A stretch of DNA of 64,000 bases from Limnohabitans sp. 15K (GCF_002778285.1 NZ_NESM01000003.1:62001-126000); one strand, 5' to 3'. Shown: positions 9,462 to 17,047, numbered from the stretch's first letter. Notes: a model not told the origin generated them from the letters alone. Translations and numbers: made by a program.

Positions 9462-10025
9462 ATGGGCAAAGGCGGAAGAAGAATGGGGGCTGGTCGACCT
9501 GCACACAAACTCAAGGCAGAAAACGCTTCTGCACTGGATGTTGCGTACCTGTCCAGATCTGGGCATCTGGATACAGGCAACTGGAAACGGCTGTACTGGA
9601 GGCAATATGGTGAAGTTCGGCTTGAAGGGCTTGTCAAAGCATTCGACGACCACATCACCGTAGACATCGGGTTTCATACACATTGGATCGGGGTGACACA
9701 AACCCCATGTCACTTCGGTGGACACCGCCGCTGGTTCATCTGTCCACGGTGCGACAGACGCATGGGATTGCTGTACATGCGTCATGGCCGCTTTGCATGC
9801 AGGCGCTGTAATCGGATTTCATACGAGTCACAGTCGGGAGATGCCGAAGATCGGATGATCTGGAAGTACCACAGCCTGCAACACAAGATGGCTAACTTGA
9901 AGTTACAGCTCCCACGGAGCAGGGAGCGCATCCATAACAATTTCTTAGAGGTTGCGTGGCAGTACGATGCCATGCTGGATGAAGCCTTAAGCAGGATCAT
10001 GATGGCCGATGCGACAAGATGCTGA
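9462..10025 (+). CDS. Zinc-ribbon protein of unknown function
   Basis: This 187-aa basic protein has AGGAG 7 nt before the ATG. Residues 1-20 are rich in Gly/Arg/Lys. A zinc ribbon is formed by C94-x2-C97 and C113-x2-C116 inside a WFICPRC ... FACRRC-x4-SYESQ context. A charged helical C-terminus follows. Similar ribbon proteins are common hypothetical genes on mobile DNA of Burkholderiales, which is recollection rather than a search. It lies just upstream of HigBA and has no partner to define a role. DNA or RNA binding is the likeliest guess. Confidence 0.7.
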   Translation: MGKGGRRMGAGRPAHKLKAENASALDVAYLSRSGHLDTGNWKRLYWRQYGEVRLEGLVKAFDDHITVDIGFHTHWIGVTQTPCHFGGHRRWFICPRCDRRMGLLYMRHGRFACRRCNRISYESQSGDAEDRMIWKYHSLQHKMANLKLQLPRSRERIHNNFLEVAWQYDAMLDEALSRIMMADATRC

Positions 10026-10080
10026 CACTTTCAATCCCATATCAGCGCAGGCCCATTTTGCCCCGGATTGCACAGCGGGT

Positions 10081-10106
10081 TAGAATTCCGTAAACTCATG
10101 CTTTAC
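10081..10106 (+). promoter_or_regulatory. Likely higBA promoter/operator
   Basis: A TAGAAT -10-like hexamer (10081-10086) is followed by a small dyad, GTAAA (10090-10094) and TTTAC (10102-10106), directly before the higB ATG. HigA antitoxins usually repress their own promoter through such short dyads. The assignment is by position and symmetry only. Confidence 0.45.
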
Positions 10107-10111
10107 AAAAA

Positions 10112-10390
10112 ATGATCCTGTCTTTTGAGCACAAGGGTCTCAAACTCTTTTTTGAGACTGGCCGCCATAGTGGTATCCAGCCCATTCATGCAAAGCGACT
10201 GCGAGAACTGTTGACGGCGCTGAACGTGGCAACCAGTCCGGCAGACCTCAATCGGCCATCTTGGCGTTTGCATGGGCTGTCTGGCAATTTGGAAGGATAC
10301 CTTTCTGTAACAGTGCAGGCCAACTGGCGGTTGACCTTCCGTTTCGTTGGGCATGACGTTGAGTTGTTGAATTATTTGGATTACCACTGA
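10112..10390 (+). CDS. higB: HigB-like toxin (RelE/ParE superfamily)
   Basis: This 92-aa protein has the HigB pattern: FEHKGLKLFFETG at the start, AKRLRELLTALN in the helical part, and RPSWRLHGLSGNLEGYLSV followed by NWRLTFRF at the end. HigB toxins cleave mRNA on translating ribosomes. Toxin-before-antitoxin order is typical for higBA. The gap to higA is 9 nt and includes GAGG, so the two are co-transcribed. All expected elements are present and the module looks intact. Confidence 0.9.
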   Translation: MILSFEHKGLKLFFETGRHSGIQPIHAKRLRELLTALNVATSPADLNRPSWRLHGLSGNLEGYLSVTVQANWRLTFRFVGHDVELLNYLDYH

Positions 10391-10399
10391 GAGGCAAAA

Positions 10400-10702
10400 A
10401 TGAATATGCATAACCCCGCATCGCCCGGTGAGTTGCTCTCGGGATGGATTGAAGACCTTGCCCTGACAAAGACAGCTTTTGCACAACACATCGGCATCAG
10501 CCGAGTGATGTTGTCGCGCGTAATCAATGACCACGCCGCCGTGTCTGCTGACATGGATTTGAGATTGTCGGAGGCTCTGGGGACGACCCAAGGGTACTGG
10601 CTGGCCTTGCAAACCCAGCGTGATCTGTGTAATGCCCGCAAAGCCGCGAAACGTCGCAAGCCCATCAAGCCGATGACAGCGCCAGTATTGAAAGCTGCCT
10701 GA
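10400..10702 (+). CDS. higA: HigA-like antitoxin (HTH Xre family)
   Basis: This 100-aa protein starts PASPGELLSGWIEDLALTKTA, followed by an Xre helix-turn-helix (AFAQHIGISRVMLSRVIN). The family motif ALGTTQGYWLALQTQRDL comes next, then a basic C-terminal tail. It neutralises HigB and probably autoregulates the operon through the dyad before higB. It reads away from the accessory operon on the minus strand. The pair may stabilise this island, which is inference. Confidence 0.92.
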   Translation: MNMHNPASPGELLSGWIEDLALTKTAFAQHIGISRVMLSRVINDHAAVSADMDLRLSEALGTTQGYWLALQTQRDLCNARKAAKRRKPIKPMTAPVLKAA

Positions 10703-10813
10703 GTCAAATTTATCTGCTGTGGAATGGAGCCCGGCTCCACGTCCCCTATCGTTAAATTTGACGGCGTGGTATCCAATCCCACCAAACAAAAAGCTCCGCA
10801 TGAGCGAGGCGCA

Positions 10814-10888
10814 TGGTGTCGATTGTCGGATTCGAACTGACGACCTACCGCTAACAGGCGGGTGCTCTACCAACTAAGCTAAAGCGGC
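10814..10888 (-). tRNA. Degenerate tRNA-Asn (GTT), probably a pseudo-tRNA
   Basis: Read on the minus strand, the sequence has a D-arm (GCTTAGTTGGTAGAGC), an anticodon region CTGTTAG containing GTT, a T-loop TTCGAAT and an encoded 3' CCA. It is damaged. The acceptor stem has two mismatches, the T-stem has one A-C mismatch, and the anticodon stem only pairs if the loop has six instead of seven nucleotides. This looks like a relic or a mobile-element copy of tRNA-Asn, a common integration target. It lies between HigBA and the accessory operon and may mark an old island boundary. Confidence 0.6.
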
Positions 10889-10957
10889 ACTTGGGGTATT
10901 TTGAGGCGTCTCCCACCAGCAGCCCCTCCCCGCAGGTGGCTCAGTTTTGGACGTGAA

Positions 10958-11131
10958 TCACTCCACCAGCAGAACCGCATCCCCCGCCTGAGGCACACCC
11001 ACCACCAGCACCTCGGCGGCGTAGGCATCGCTCATATGCAGGTAAGCCCTCGGCTTCAAAGGAATCCAGCCGATGTACTCGGCTTGGATTTGGGCCAGCT
11101 CGGCCCAGAAGTCAACCTCGATCGCGTTCAT
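10958..11131 (-). CDS. 57-aa microprotein, paralog B
   Basis: The ATG overlaps the stop of the upstream TPR gene (ATGA). The product has the same length as the one from 4603-4776 and a near-identical layout: DFWAELAQIQAEYIGWIPL, then YLHMSD, EVLVVGVPQAG and a final VLLVE. It is the last gene of a minus-strand operon (receiver, paralog C, TPR, paralog B). The function is unknown. Strong similarity to paralog A about 6 kb away implies a recent duplication or a conserved accessory role at S-layer loci. Confidence 0.72.
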   Translation of the reverse strand: MNAIEVDFWAELAQIQAEYIGWIPLKPRAYLHMSDAYAAEVLVVGVPQAGDAVLLVE

Positions 11132-11634
11132 CGCGCTGTCTCAGCAGCCAGTACTCGGCTCAAACAAGCCTGCGCTGTGGCGCTTGCGGGGTAGTCATTG
11201 ACCATCATGCGGGCAGCAATTTCTGCGTTGACCCATTGCTGCTGGCTCACCATCTTCTTCAAAGCCTCAAGGTCTTCGCGGGGTGGCTCGTTGAGTTCTT
11301 GTTCAAACTGCGTCAAGGAAGATGGCTCAAATCCTTGAGAGTACATCTGCGCCAAAACCTCTCGGGCTCGTTTGAGGTTGCCACACCTTTGATGGGCCAC
11401 CAATAAGCAGACACACAACTCACGGGCATTGGGCAGGGCTGAGACCGCTTTTTCTAAAGGCTTGATGGCCTCTTGCGCCGGGCGGTGGTGCAGCAGCAAA
11501 ACCCCCACTTCGGTGTTGATCTGAGGGTGGTTGGGGAAAGTGACCAGCAAGCCCTTGTAGATTTTGAGGGCCGCGTCGATCTGTCCCCGTTTGACGTGGG
11601 TCTGGGCGCGCAACAAGATGGGGGCGAGGGACAA
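11128..11634 (-). CDS. TPR-repeat protein
   Basis: The product is about 168 aa from a proposed TTG at 11634. The frame is open to 11691, but its first residues there would simply be the shifted reading of the preceding gene. Helical tetratricopeptide-like repeats are visible: AQTHVKRGQIDAALKIYKGLL with PNHPQINTEVGVLLLH, then a second with AIKPLEKAVSALPNARELCVCLLVAHQRCG. A further helical pair follows. TPRs mediate protein contacts. It is cotranscribed with a degenerate receiver and two microproteins. No signal peptide is seen, so it is probably cytoplasmic. The start is uncertain. Confidence 0.72.
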   Translation of the reverse strand: MSLAPILLRAQTHVKRGQIDAALKIYKGLLVTFPNHPQINTEVGVLLLHHRPAQEAIKPLEKAVSALPNARELCVCLLVAHQRCGNLKRAREVLAQMYSQGFEPSSLTQFEQELNEPPREDLEALKKMVSQQQWVNAEIAARMMVNDYPASATAQACLSRVLAAETAR

Positions 11635-11635
11635 G

Positions 11636-11830
11636 TCAGTACACCAGCAAGACGTTACAAGCCTGCGTGTCCGCACGGGCCAAGCCGACAATCAGCACCT
11701 CGGTGGCGTTGTCATCGGCCACGTGCAGATAGACACCGTGCTCCAGGTCAAGCCAGCCAATGGGCACGGCTCCAATCCCGTCAAGCGGTGCTGGGTCTGC
11801 GAAAGAATACGCTTCCGGCACTTCAGACAT
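11636..11830 (-). CDS. 64-aa microprotein, paralog C
   Basis: The ATG at 11830 overlaps the end of the upstream receiver-like gene by 8 nt. After a distinct ~22-residue leader the product carries the family core IGWLDLEHGVYLHVADD, then EVLIVGLARAD, and ends VLLVY. It is the most divergent of the three members. Being sandwiched between a receiver-like gene and a TPR gene suggests a multi-protein cytoplasmic assembly, which is inference. I do not recognise a named family. Confidence 0.7.
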   Translation of the reverse strand: MSEVPEAYSFADPAPLDGIGAVPIGWLDLEHGVYLHVADDNATEVLIVGLARADTQACNVLLVY

Positions 11831-12221
11831 TCAAAGTCCTTTGAAGACGGCGCGACAAGCTCTTCACGACAGCCACCAACTCGCCCGGCTCATAAGGCCT
11901 GACCAAGTAGTTGTCAGCACCCGATTGGTATGCCCGCGTCTTGTCGTCTTCGTCTGCGGAGATGACCAGCAACACACCCACTTGAGGTGATGTTTTGACA
12001 ACGGTTTCAACCAAGGCGAATGGATCGCCATCCATGCCAGTGAGGTTGATGAGCACCACATCAGGGCCGCAGATGTCCAAAGTGGCCGCGCTCGCCATGC
12101 CTGTGGCCTCGTACCCGTTTTGATGCAAGGCAGCGACATCCAGATCGCGCTGAGCTGGGGAGTCGCAGAGCACCGTGACTTTGAAAGGTCGCATTGGGCG
12201 GGGATGCTGTGGAGTTGCCAT
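11823..12221 (-). CDS. Degenerate response-regulator receiver (pseudo-receiver)
   Basis: The product is about 132 aa from the ATG at 12221; in-frame ATGs at 12194 and 12242 are alternatives. It has a single receiver fold: beta-1 VTVLCDSP, beta-3 DVVLINLTGMDGDPF, beta-4 LLVISAD and a final VRPYEPGELVAVV. The position of the phospho-acceptor Asp (normally L-L-D-L) is Asn, the conserved Lys before Pro is Arg, and the beta-1 acidic pair is reduced. It therefore probably cannot be phosphorylated normally. There is no output domain. It heads the operon with two microproteins and a TPR protein. Confidence 0.72.
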   Translation of the reverse strand: MATPQHPRPMRPFKVTVLCDSPAQRDLDVAALHQNGYEATGMASAATLDICGPDVVLINLTGMDGDPFALVETVVKTSPQVGVLLVISADEDDKTRAYQSGADNYLVRPYEPGELVAVVKSLSRRLQRTLNV

Positions 12222-12263
12222 ACAGACTTTCGCTGAAGCCATGGGACTGTGGATGCCCTCAAT

Positions 12264-12296
12264 AAAAAACCCCACCCCCTTGTGAGGGATGGGGTT
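12264..12296 (-). terminator. Intrinsic terminator after broken S-layer gene
   Basis: Read on the minus strand, AACCCCATCCC pairs with GGG-x-TGGGGTT, then comes a T-run. A shorter hairpin (CACCC/GGGTG) lies between it and the stop codon at 12351. The two-hairpin arrangement repeats that seen after the intact gene at 774. The receiver operon starts just beyond it. Confidence 0.7.
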
Positions 12297-12588
12297 TGGA
12301 GTTCAGAACCTTAACCAGTCACCCTTTTTAGGGGGTGATCATTTGTGCAATTAAGCGAACAAGAAGTTTGCAATTGTGTAAGTGTCAAGATCAGCTGCCG
12401 CGTTAGCGATACCAACGCATACCACGTCAGTTGCAGAAACTGTACCGCTTACTCCATCGAGTGAATCGTCCACATACCACATTTGCCAGATATCGTTGGC
12501 ACCAGTATCATCACCAGTCATAACGATTGCTTTGCCACCTGCAGTCAAGCTGAATGAATCGCCCCGGGTTTCGTGGAGGCCAGTTGGT

Positions 12589-13446
12589 TTAAGTTGAGAC
12601 CTCGGTCTCGGTCTTCCCGGCTAGTTGCCGGTAGTAGTTCACCTCAGCTTCAGCCGGTGGAATATATCCAATCGAGCTCAGCAGTCGGTGGTGGTTGAAC
12701 CAGGCCACCCATTCCAGGGTTGCCAGTTCCAGTGCCTCCTTGGTCTTCCAAGGTGCACGGCGGTGGATCAATTCGGCCTTGTATAACCCATTGATCGTCT
12801 CGGCCAAGGCGTTGTCGTAGCTGTCGCCACGGCTGCCCACCGAGGGCTCTATGCCCGCCTCAGCCAAGCGTTCGGTGTAGAGAATGGAAACATATTGAGA
12901 ACCCCTGTCTGAGTGGTGAATCAAGGCATCGGAGCGCTCTGGTCGCCGGTCAAACAACGCTTGCTCCAGTGCATCCAATACAAAGTCCGTGCGCATGGAG
13001 CTGCTCATGCGCCAGCCCACGATGCGCCGGGCAAACACGTCGATCACAAAAGCCACGTATTGCCAGCCCTGCCAAGTCTGAACGTAGGTGAAGTCTGACA
13101 CCCACAGCTGGTTAGGACGGTCTGCTTTGAACTGGCGATTAACTCGGTCCAATGGGCACGCGACCGCCTTGTCTGGGACTGTCGTGCGGATGACCTTGCC
13201 CCTGCGAACGCCGTGTAATCCCATGCGCTTCATGAGCCGCTCGACCGTACAGCGCGCCACCTTGGTGCCTTCACGATTCATCTGGTGCCAGACCTTGTCA
13301 GCGCCGTAGACCTGCATGTTGGCCTGCCAGACGGCTTGGATTTGGGGCGATAACTCGGCATCTCGCTTGGCCCGGGCGCAAAGCAGTTCGGGCTTGCGTT
13401 TGCGGGCGGCATGGCACCTGTAACCAGACGGGGCAATTTGCAGCAC
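12589..13446 (-). CDS. IS3-family transposase OrfB (DDE integrase core)
   Basis: The frame contains the retroviral-type integrase core with the DDE residues in SDFTYVQTWQGW (first D), HHSDRGSQY (second D) and DNALAETING (E). An HTH_21-like part with QVYGADKVWHQMNREG comes first, and the protein ends with WVAWFNHHRLLSSIGYIPPAE. The frame stays open upstream of 13446 (VDQNRKAYGVEPICKVLQIAP) to meet orfA, so the active product is an OrfAB fusion. It looks intact. Confidence 0.9.
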   Translation of the reverse strand: MLQIAPSGYRCHAARKRKPELLCARAKRDAELSPQIQAVWQANMQVYGADKVWHQMNREGTKVARCTVERLMKRMGLHGVRRGKVIRTTVPDKAVACPLDRVNRQFKADRPNQLWVSDFTYVQTWQGWQYVAFVIDVFARRIVGWRMSSSMRTDFVLDALEQALFDRRPERSDALIHHSDRGSQYVSILYTERLAEAGIEPSVGSRGDSYDNALAETINGLYKAELIHRRAPWKTKEALELATLEWVAWFNHHRLLSSIGYIPPAEAEVNYYRQLAGKTETEVST

Positions 13447-13499
13447 TTTGCAAATCGGCTCGACCCCATAGGCCTTGCGGTTTTGATCAACAAAGTCCC

Positions 13500-13826
13500 T
13501 CAGGACTTGAGTCGGCGGTCGAGCTCCGCCTGGGCAAAAAAAGCACTCGCCAGCTTGAGGATTTCGTTGGCTTTGCGCAGTTCTTTAACTTCACGCTCCA
13601 GGTCTTTGATGCGTGCTCGCTCCTCAGAGCTGACGCCATCGCGCATTCCTTCGTCAACTTCGTGCTGTCGAACCCAGTCGTTGAGGGTTTGCGGCACGCA
13701 GCCGATCTTGGGGGCAATGGACTCAATGGTGGCCCACAGGGAGGGGTACTCGCCTCTATGTTCGAGCACCATGCGGACAGCGCGTTCGCGCACCTCGGGT
13801 GAAAAACGGTTTGATTTCTTGCTCAT
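13500..13826 (-). CDS. IS3-family transposase OrfA
   Basis: This 108-aa protein has an N-terminal helix-turn-helix ([31 protein letters not shown]) and a C-terminal leucine-zipper-like coiled coil ([20 protein letters not shown]). Near its end lies a run of seven T residues (minus strand) at ASAFFAQ, followed by ELDR. This is the usual slippery site for minus-one frameshifting into orfB in this family. Confidence 0.9.
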   Translation of the reverse strand: MSKKSNRFSPEVRERAVRMVLEHRGEYPSLWATIESIAPKIGCVPQTLNDWVRQHEVDEGMRDGVSSEERARIKDLEREVKELRKANEILKLASAFFAQAELDRRLKS

Positions 13827-14150
13827 GGCTACATCTTCTCAAAGTGTGGAGCCTCCTCAAAATCCGGGGCGATTCAGCCTGCTGTAAAACCGTACACAGT
13901 CAATGTGTCAGTACCTGCACCGCCATTCAAAACGTCAGCAAGGTTTGTTACGTTGGTACCACTGTTATCAGCAACAAAAAAATCGTTACCTGTAGTAACC
14001 GTAGTACCAGCGTCACCTTTCATCACACCGGATATGTCCACACCAGTAGTGAGTGACTTATTCTCCGATTCAAAGAACTCAAGTGCTTAACGAGAGTTTT
14101 CCAGTAGGCCAGGCAGTCCCATCGGCGAGGTATCGTCAATTCTGTCGAGC

Positions 14151-14190
14151 TAAAAAAAATCCCCACCACTTTGCAGTGGCAGGGATTTTT
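14151..14190 (-). terminator. Intrinsic terminator of headless S-layer gene
   Basis: On the minus strand, AATCCCTGCCACT pairs with AGTGGTGGGGATT around a GCAA loop and is followed by eight T residues. It repeats the pattern of hairpin plus terminator found after the other two S-layer-like copies. Confidence 0.75.
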
Positions 14191-14204
14191 GATCACTTAA
14201 TGAA

Positions 14205-14222
14205 CCTCAGCAAATGCCGAGG
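14205..14222 (-). terminator. First 3' hairpin of headless S-layer gene
   Basis: CCTCGGCA and TGCTGAGG pair with one G-U wobble around a two-nucleotide loop, about 20 nt after the stop codon. There is no T-run, so it may protect the 3' end of the mRNA rather than terminate. Confidence 0.5.
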
Positions 14223-14242
14223 CACATTCAACGCACTAACAA

Positions 14243-16843
14243 TTAAACCAATGTCAGGATGTTGGTTGTACCGCCGGTGGCAGTGCTCAGGTCGATCAAA
14301 CCTGTCAGGCTAACGATCTGGTCGACGCCGTTGACGAAGGTTTGGGCAATACCAGCAGTGGTGTCGTGCTTGACTTGAACCAGGAAGGTGTTGCCACCGT
14401 ACTGGAACCAGCCAAATGCGCCGTCAGCGCTGTGGTCAGCTTGCGTAGCGCCAGCAACCACGGCGTTGGCGTAATCCTGGAACACAGCGGTGCCTGCCAA
14501 AGTCGCCTTGGCAGTGACAAAAGTCTCTGTACCCAAGTTGGTGAAGGCGATTTGCATGCCCGCGTGTGCGTCGGTGATCGTGGTGTACACGTTCACGTTG
14601 GCACCTGCTGTAGTGAGGGTCACCACGTCAGCACCTGTACCGGTGGTGATGCTGTTCACGCCACCGCCAACTGAGATCGTGTCCACGCCTGTACCACCCA
14701 CATACGTGTTGTTGCCTGTTGTGGCCGTGAACGCGTTGGCACCGTTGCCCAGGTTCACCACGTTGTTGCCGGTGGTCAAAGTCACGGTGTCACCGTCTTT
14801 GCCGCCAGTGATGGTGTTGTTACCACCTAAGCCAGTCACGCTGTTGGTGCCGTCGCCCAAAGTGATCACGTTGTTTTTGCCGTTGGCGGCTGTGATCGCG
14901 TCGGCGCCTGTACCACCGGTGTAGGTCACTGCTTTGGTAGCAGCAGAGAACGTCACGGTGTTGGTTGCTGCGGTCGTGCCTTTGATGACAGCAGCGGCAG
15001 CCAGAGCGCCAGAGGTGAATGTGAAAGCACCCTTGGTGATGCCGGTGGCATCCAACGATGTCAGGGCTGTGGAGGCAGCAGTCAGGTTCAGGCCTGCGTT
15101 ACCAGCAACAGTGATGGTGGCTGCAGAGTTGCCCAAGACAGTCAACAAATCCGTAGGATTCGTAGGTGTTGTCTGTGTGTCTGCTGTTGTGATGGCAATG
15201 GTTTCAACGCTGGTGGCAGTGATGCCGGTGGCAGCGAAAGAAATAGCTCCACCAGTGCCGTCGGTCAACGCGACGTTCAAAACGTCGTTCGTGCCGGCAG
15301 TGAAGGCGCTGTTGGCCACCGTGTAAGCAGTACCAGCACCGGTCAGGGTGAGAGTGCCGCCGCTAGGCAAGTTGTTCAAGGTCAAACCGTTACCACCCGA
15401 AGTGGAAACAGCGCTGTAGTTGCCCAACACGGCCAGGTCGATGGTTTGGTTCGTGGCACCCGTCAAAATCAACGATTCAAAGCCAGTGACCAGGCCTGCA
15501 AAAGTTGCACTGCCAGAAGCCGTCGCAGCAGCAGCAGCAGCGATCGACAGGGTGTCTGTACCTGCACCGCCACCGATGGCAGCTGTTGTGGTGTTGGCAC
15601 CCAGCACCATGGTGTCGTTGCCGTCACCCAGTGTGATGGCCTTGGACACGTTGCCCGAAGAAGTGACCTTGTCAGCACCTGCGCCGCCGGTGAAGGTGGC
15701 TTTGGTGGCGTCCACAGTGACGGTCGATGCGCCGGTGGTGCCGGATGTATCAACAGAAGTCACAGTTGCACCACTCGCGTCGGCAGTGATGCCGGCGCTG
15801 CCAGACACTGTCAGGGTTTTCAGAGCGGACAAGCCGGCAGCAGACGTCAGCGTCAAGCCTTTGGTACCCGCAACAGTCAATGCGGTCACGGCACCGAAGG
15901 TGATGTTGGCCAGGGTCGAGTTGTTGTTGGCTGTTGTGACGTTCAGCGTGGTGTAGATGTCAGCGTCGTCCAGCGTGCCACCTGTCAGGCCATCGGCAGT
16001 CACTGCCAAAGTCTTGTTGGTAGCGGTTGTCAAACCAGAGTTGTCAATGATGATGTTGCTAGAACCGTTGGTCACGCTCAAGCTTGTCAAGGCGTTGTCG
16101 TTGATGTTCAGCGAGGTGTAGCCGCTTGCAGTGACGGAAGTGATCGTGCCCGCTTTGGTGTCAGAGCCATAGTTGACGTCCGTGACAGCCACTGAGTTGT
16201 TTGCGATACCTGCAACGGTCACAGATGCTGCGACCTTTTTGGTGTTGGTCACCGAAACAGCCGTTGTGTCAGCAGTACCGGTCACAGACACTGCTCCAGC
16301 CGTTGTGGTGGTGTTCACTGTGGCTTGTTTCTGTGTTTGGTTCACAGTCACGGTGGAACCACCGGTCACGGAAATCGCACCGCCGGTCAAGTTGCCAGTA
16401 CCAGAGACCACACCCGTCAGAGAAACGGCGCCTTTGGTACCGCTCAAAGTCACTGTATCGGCAGCAGTAGAGGTGGCATTCACTGTTTGCGAGGCACCAC
16501 CAGTGACAGAGATGTTGCCTGATGTGTTGGCAACGGAAACAGCTGTTGTAGCTGCAGCGGTGACAGTGGAGCCGCCTGTGCTCGCGGTCAACAAGGATGT
16601 CAAACCAGTCCAGCCAGTGACATCGGCAGTAACGGTGTTGTCACCCGTCACGTTAGCAGTTTCAATGTTTTTGACCACTGCGGAAGAAGGAATCGTGAAT
16701 GCAGCGCCGCTGGTGCTGATCACGTTGAGTGTGTCTTTGCCAGCACCACCGTCGATGTTGTCGAAAGCAGTGAAAGTGGCATTTGTGCTGGATGGCAAGC
16801 CATTGAACGTGTCATTACCAGCGCCGCCAACCACGACATCCAC
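14243..16843 (-). CDS. Headless S-layer-like protein (no N-terminal domain)
   Basis: This open frame of 866 codons is Ala/Thr/Gly/Val-rich. It starts, after an in-frame TAA near 16900, with a reading equivalent to HTFTLTTGVDVVVGGAGNDTF, the motif that follows the N-terminal domain in the protein at 774. The only nearby start is a GTG at 16843 without a ribosome site. The body shows repeated beta motifs and, towards the end (about 660-750), RTX-like runs (LGGNNTITGGKDGDTV, GGTGVDTISVGGG). The C-terminus ends TTNILTLV, fitting type I secretion. It lacks the YY-x-PDL repeats. It may be an unexpressed cassette or a recent truncation. A recombinase gene begins about 260 bp away, divergently. Confidence 0.75.
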   Translation of the reverse strand: MDVVVGGAGNDTFNGLPSSTNATFTAFDNIDGGAGKDTLNVISTSGAAFTIPSSAVVKNIETANVTGDNTVTADVTGWTGLTSLLTASTGGSTVTAAATTAVSVANTSGNISVTGGASQTVNATSTAADTVTLSGTKGAVSLTGVVSGTGNLTGGAISVTGGSTVTVNQTQKQATVNTTTTAGAVSVTGTADTTAVSVTNTKKVAASVTVAGIANNSVAVTDVNYGSDTKAGTITSVTASGYTSLNINDNALTSLSVTNGSSNIIIDNSGLTTATNKTLAVTADGLTGGTLDDADIYTTLNVTTANNNSTLANITFGAVTALTVAGTKGLTLTSAAGLSALKTLTVSGSAGITADASGATVTSVDTSGTTGASTVTVDATKATFTGGAGADKVTSSGNVSKAITLGDGNDTMVLGANTTTAAIGGGAGTDTLSIAAAAAATASGSATFAGLVTGFESLILTGATNQTIDLAVLGNYSAVSTSGGNGLTLNNLPSGGTLTLTGAGTAYTVANSAFTAGTNDVLNVALTDGTGGAISFAATGITATSVETIAITTADTQTTPTNPTDLLTVLGNSAATITVAGNAGLNLTAASTALTSLDATGITKGAFTFTSGALAAAAVIKGTTAATNTVTFSAATKAVTYTGGTGADAITAANGKNNVITLGDGTNSVTGLGGNNTITGGKDGDTVTLTTGNNVVNLGNGANAFTATTGNNTYVGGTGVDTISVGGGVNSITTGTGADVVTLTTAGANVNVYTTITDAHAGMQIAFTNLGTETFVTAKATLAGTAVFQDYANAVVAGATQADHSADGAFGWFQYGGNTFLVQVKHDTTAGIAQTFVNGVDQIVSLTGLIDLSTATGGTTNILTLV

Positions 16844-16930
16844 GCCCGTAGTGAGTGTGAAAGTATGTGTGTCGTAAAGTGTTGCTTTAATTGGAAATTA
16901 ACGAATATAGAAATTCAAAAACGGTGAATC

Positions 16931-16958
16931 AACGACGTTCAAACGTTTGAAGTTCGTT
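16931..16958. promoter_or_regulatory. 28-bp near-perfect palindrome upstream of the recombinase
   Basis: The centre TTCAAACGTTTGAA (16938-16951) is a perfect 14-bp palindrome. The flanks AACGA and TCGTT extend the symmetry to 28 bp with two mismatched pairs. It lies in AT-rich DNA between the divergent headless S-layer copy and the recombinase. It could be an operator or a recombinase binding or crossover site; the sequence does not decide. Confidence 0.5.
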
Positions 16959-17047
16959 GGACTTTTTGCACAGTAATAATGGTGTTAATTCAATAAAAAA
17001 CAGAGACAAATGTGCATTGTGTAAAGCAGTTAACAGCTGACTTCCTG

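Larger units (their letters stand above)
12555..13876 (-). mobile_element. IS3-family insertion sequence (IS51-like group)
   Basis: The element is about 1322 bp. Its imperfect terminal inverted repeats start TGAATCGCCCCGG at both ends and continue with similar TTT-x-G-x-GGAGGC. It holds orfA (13500-13826) and orfB (12589-13446 and upstream), read through a minus-one frameshift. The bases outside the two ends (GAA against GCC) do not form the usual 3-bp duplication. That fits an adjacent deletion or recombination after insertion into the S-layer-like gene. The group assignment is from the protein pattern, not a search. Confidence 0.88.
12351..14086 (-). pseudogene. Wrecked S-layer-like gene, headless and split by an IS3 element
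   Basis: Two remnants flank the insertion. On the upstream side (14056 down to 13877) the frame reads SLTTGVDISG ... TTGNDFFVAD ... VLNGGAGTDTLTVYG, matching the region after the N-terminal domain of the protein at 774. It has no start codon and a TAA at 14087-14089. On the other side (12554 to 12351) about 67 codons remain, ending IANFLFA before two hairpins. About 60 plus 67 codons remain of a gene that was presumably several hundred codons long, so most of the centre is gone. It carries no N-terminal repeat domain. Confidence 0.8.

Noticed and set aside
10103..10873. 256-codon minus-strand frame over HigBA and the tRNA remnant
   Set aside because: Its N-terminal residues are the translation of the tRNA sequence, a common artefact, and the rest is antisense to higBA.
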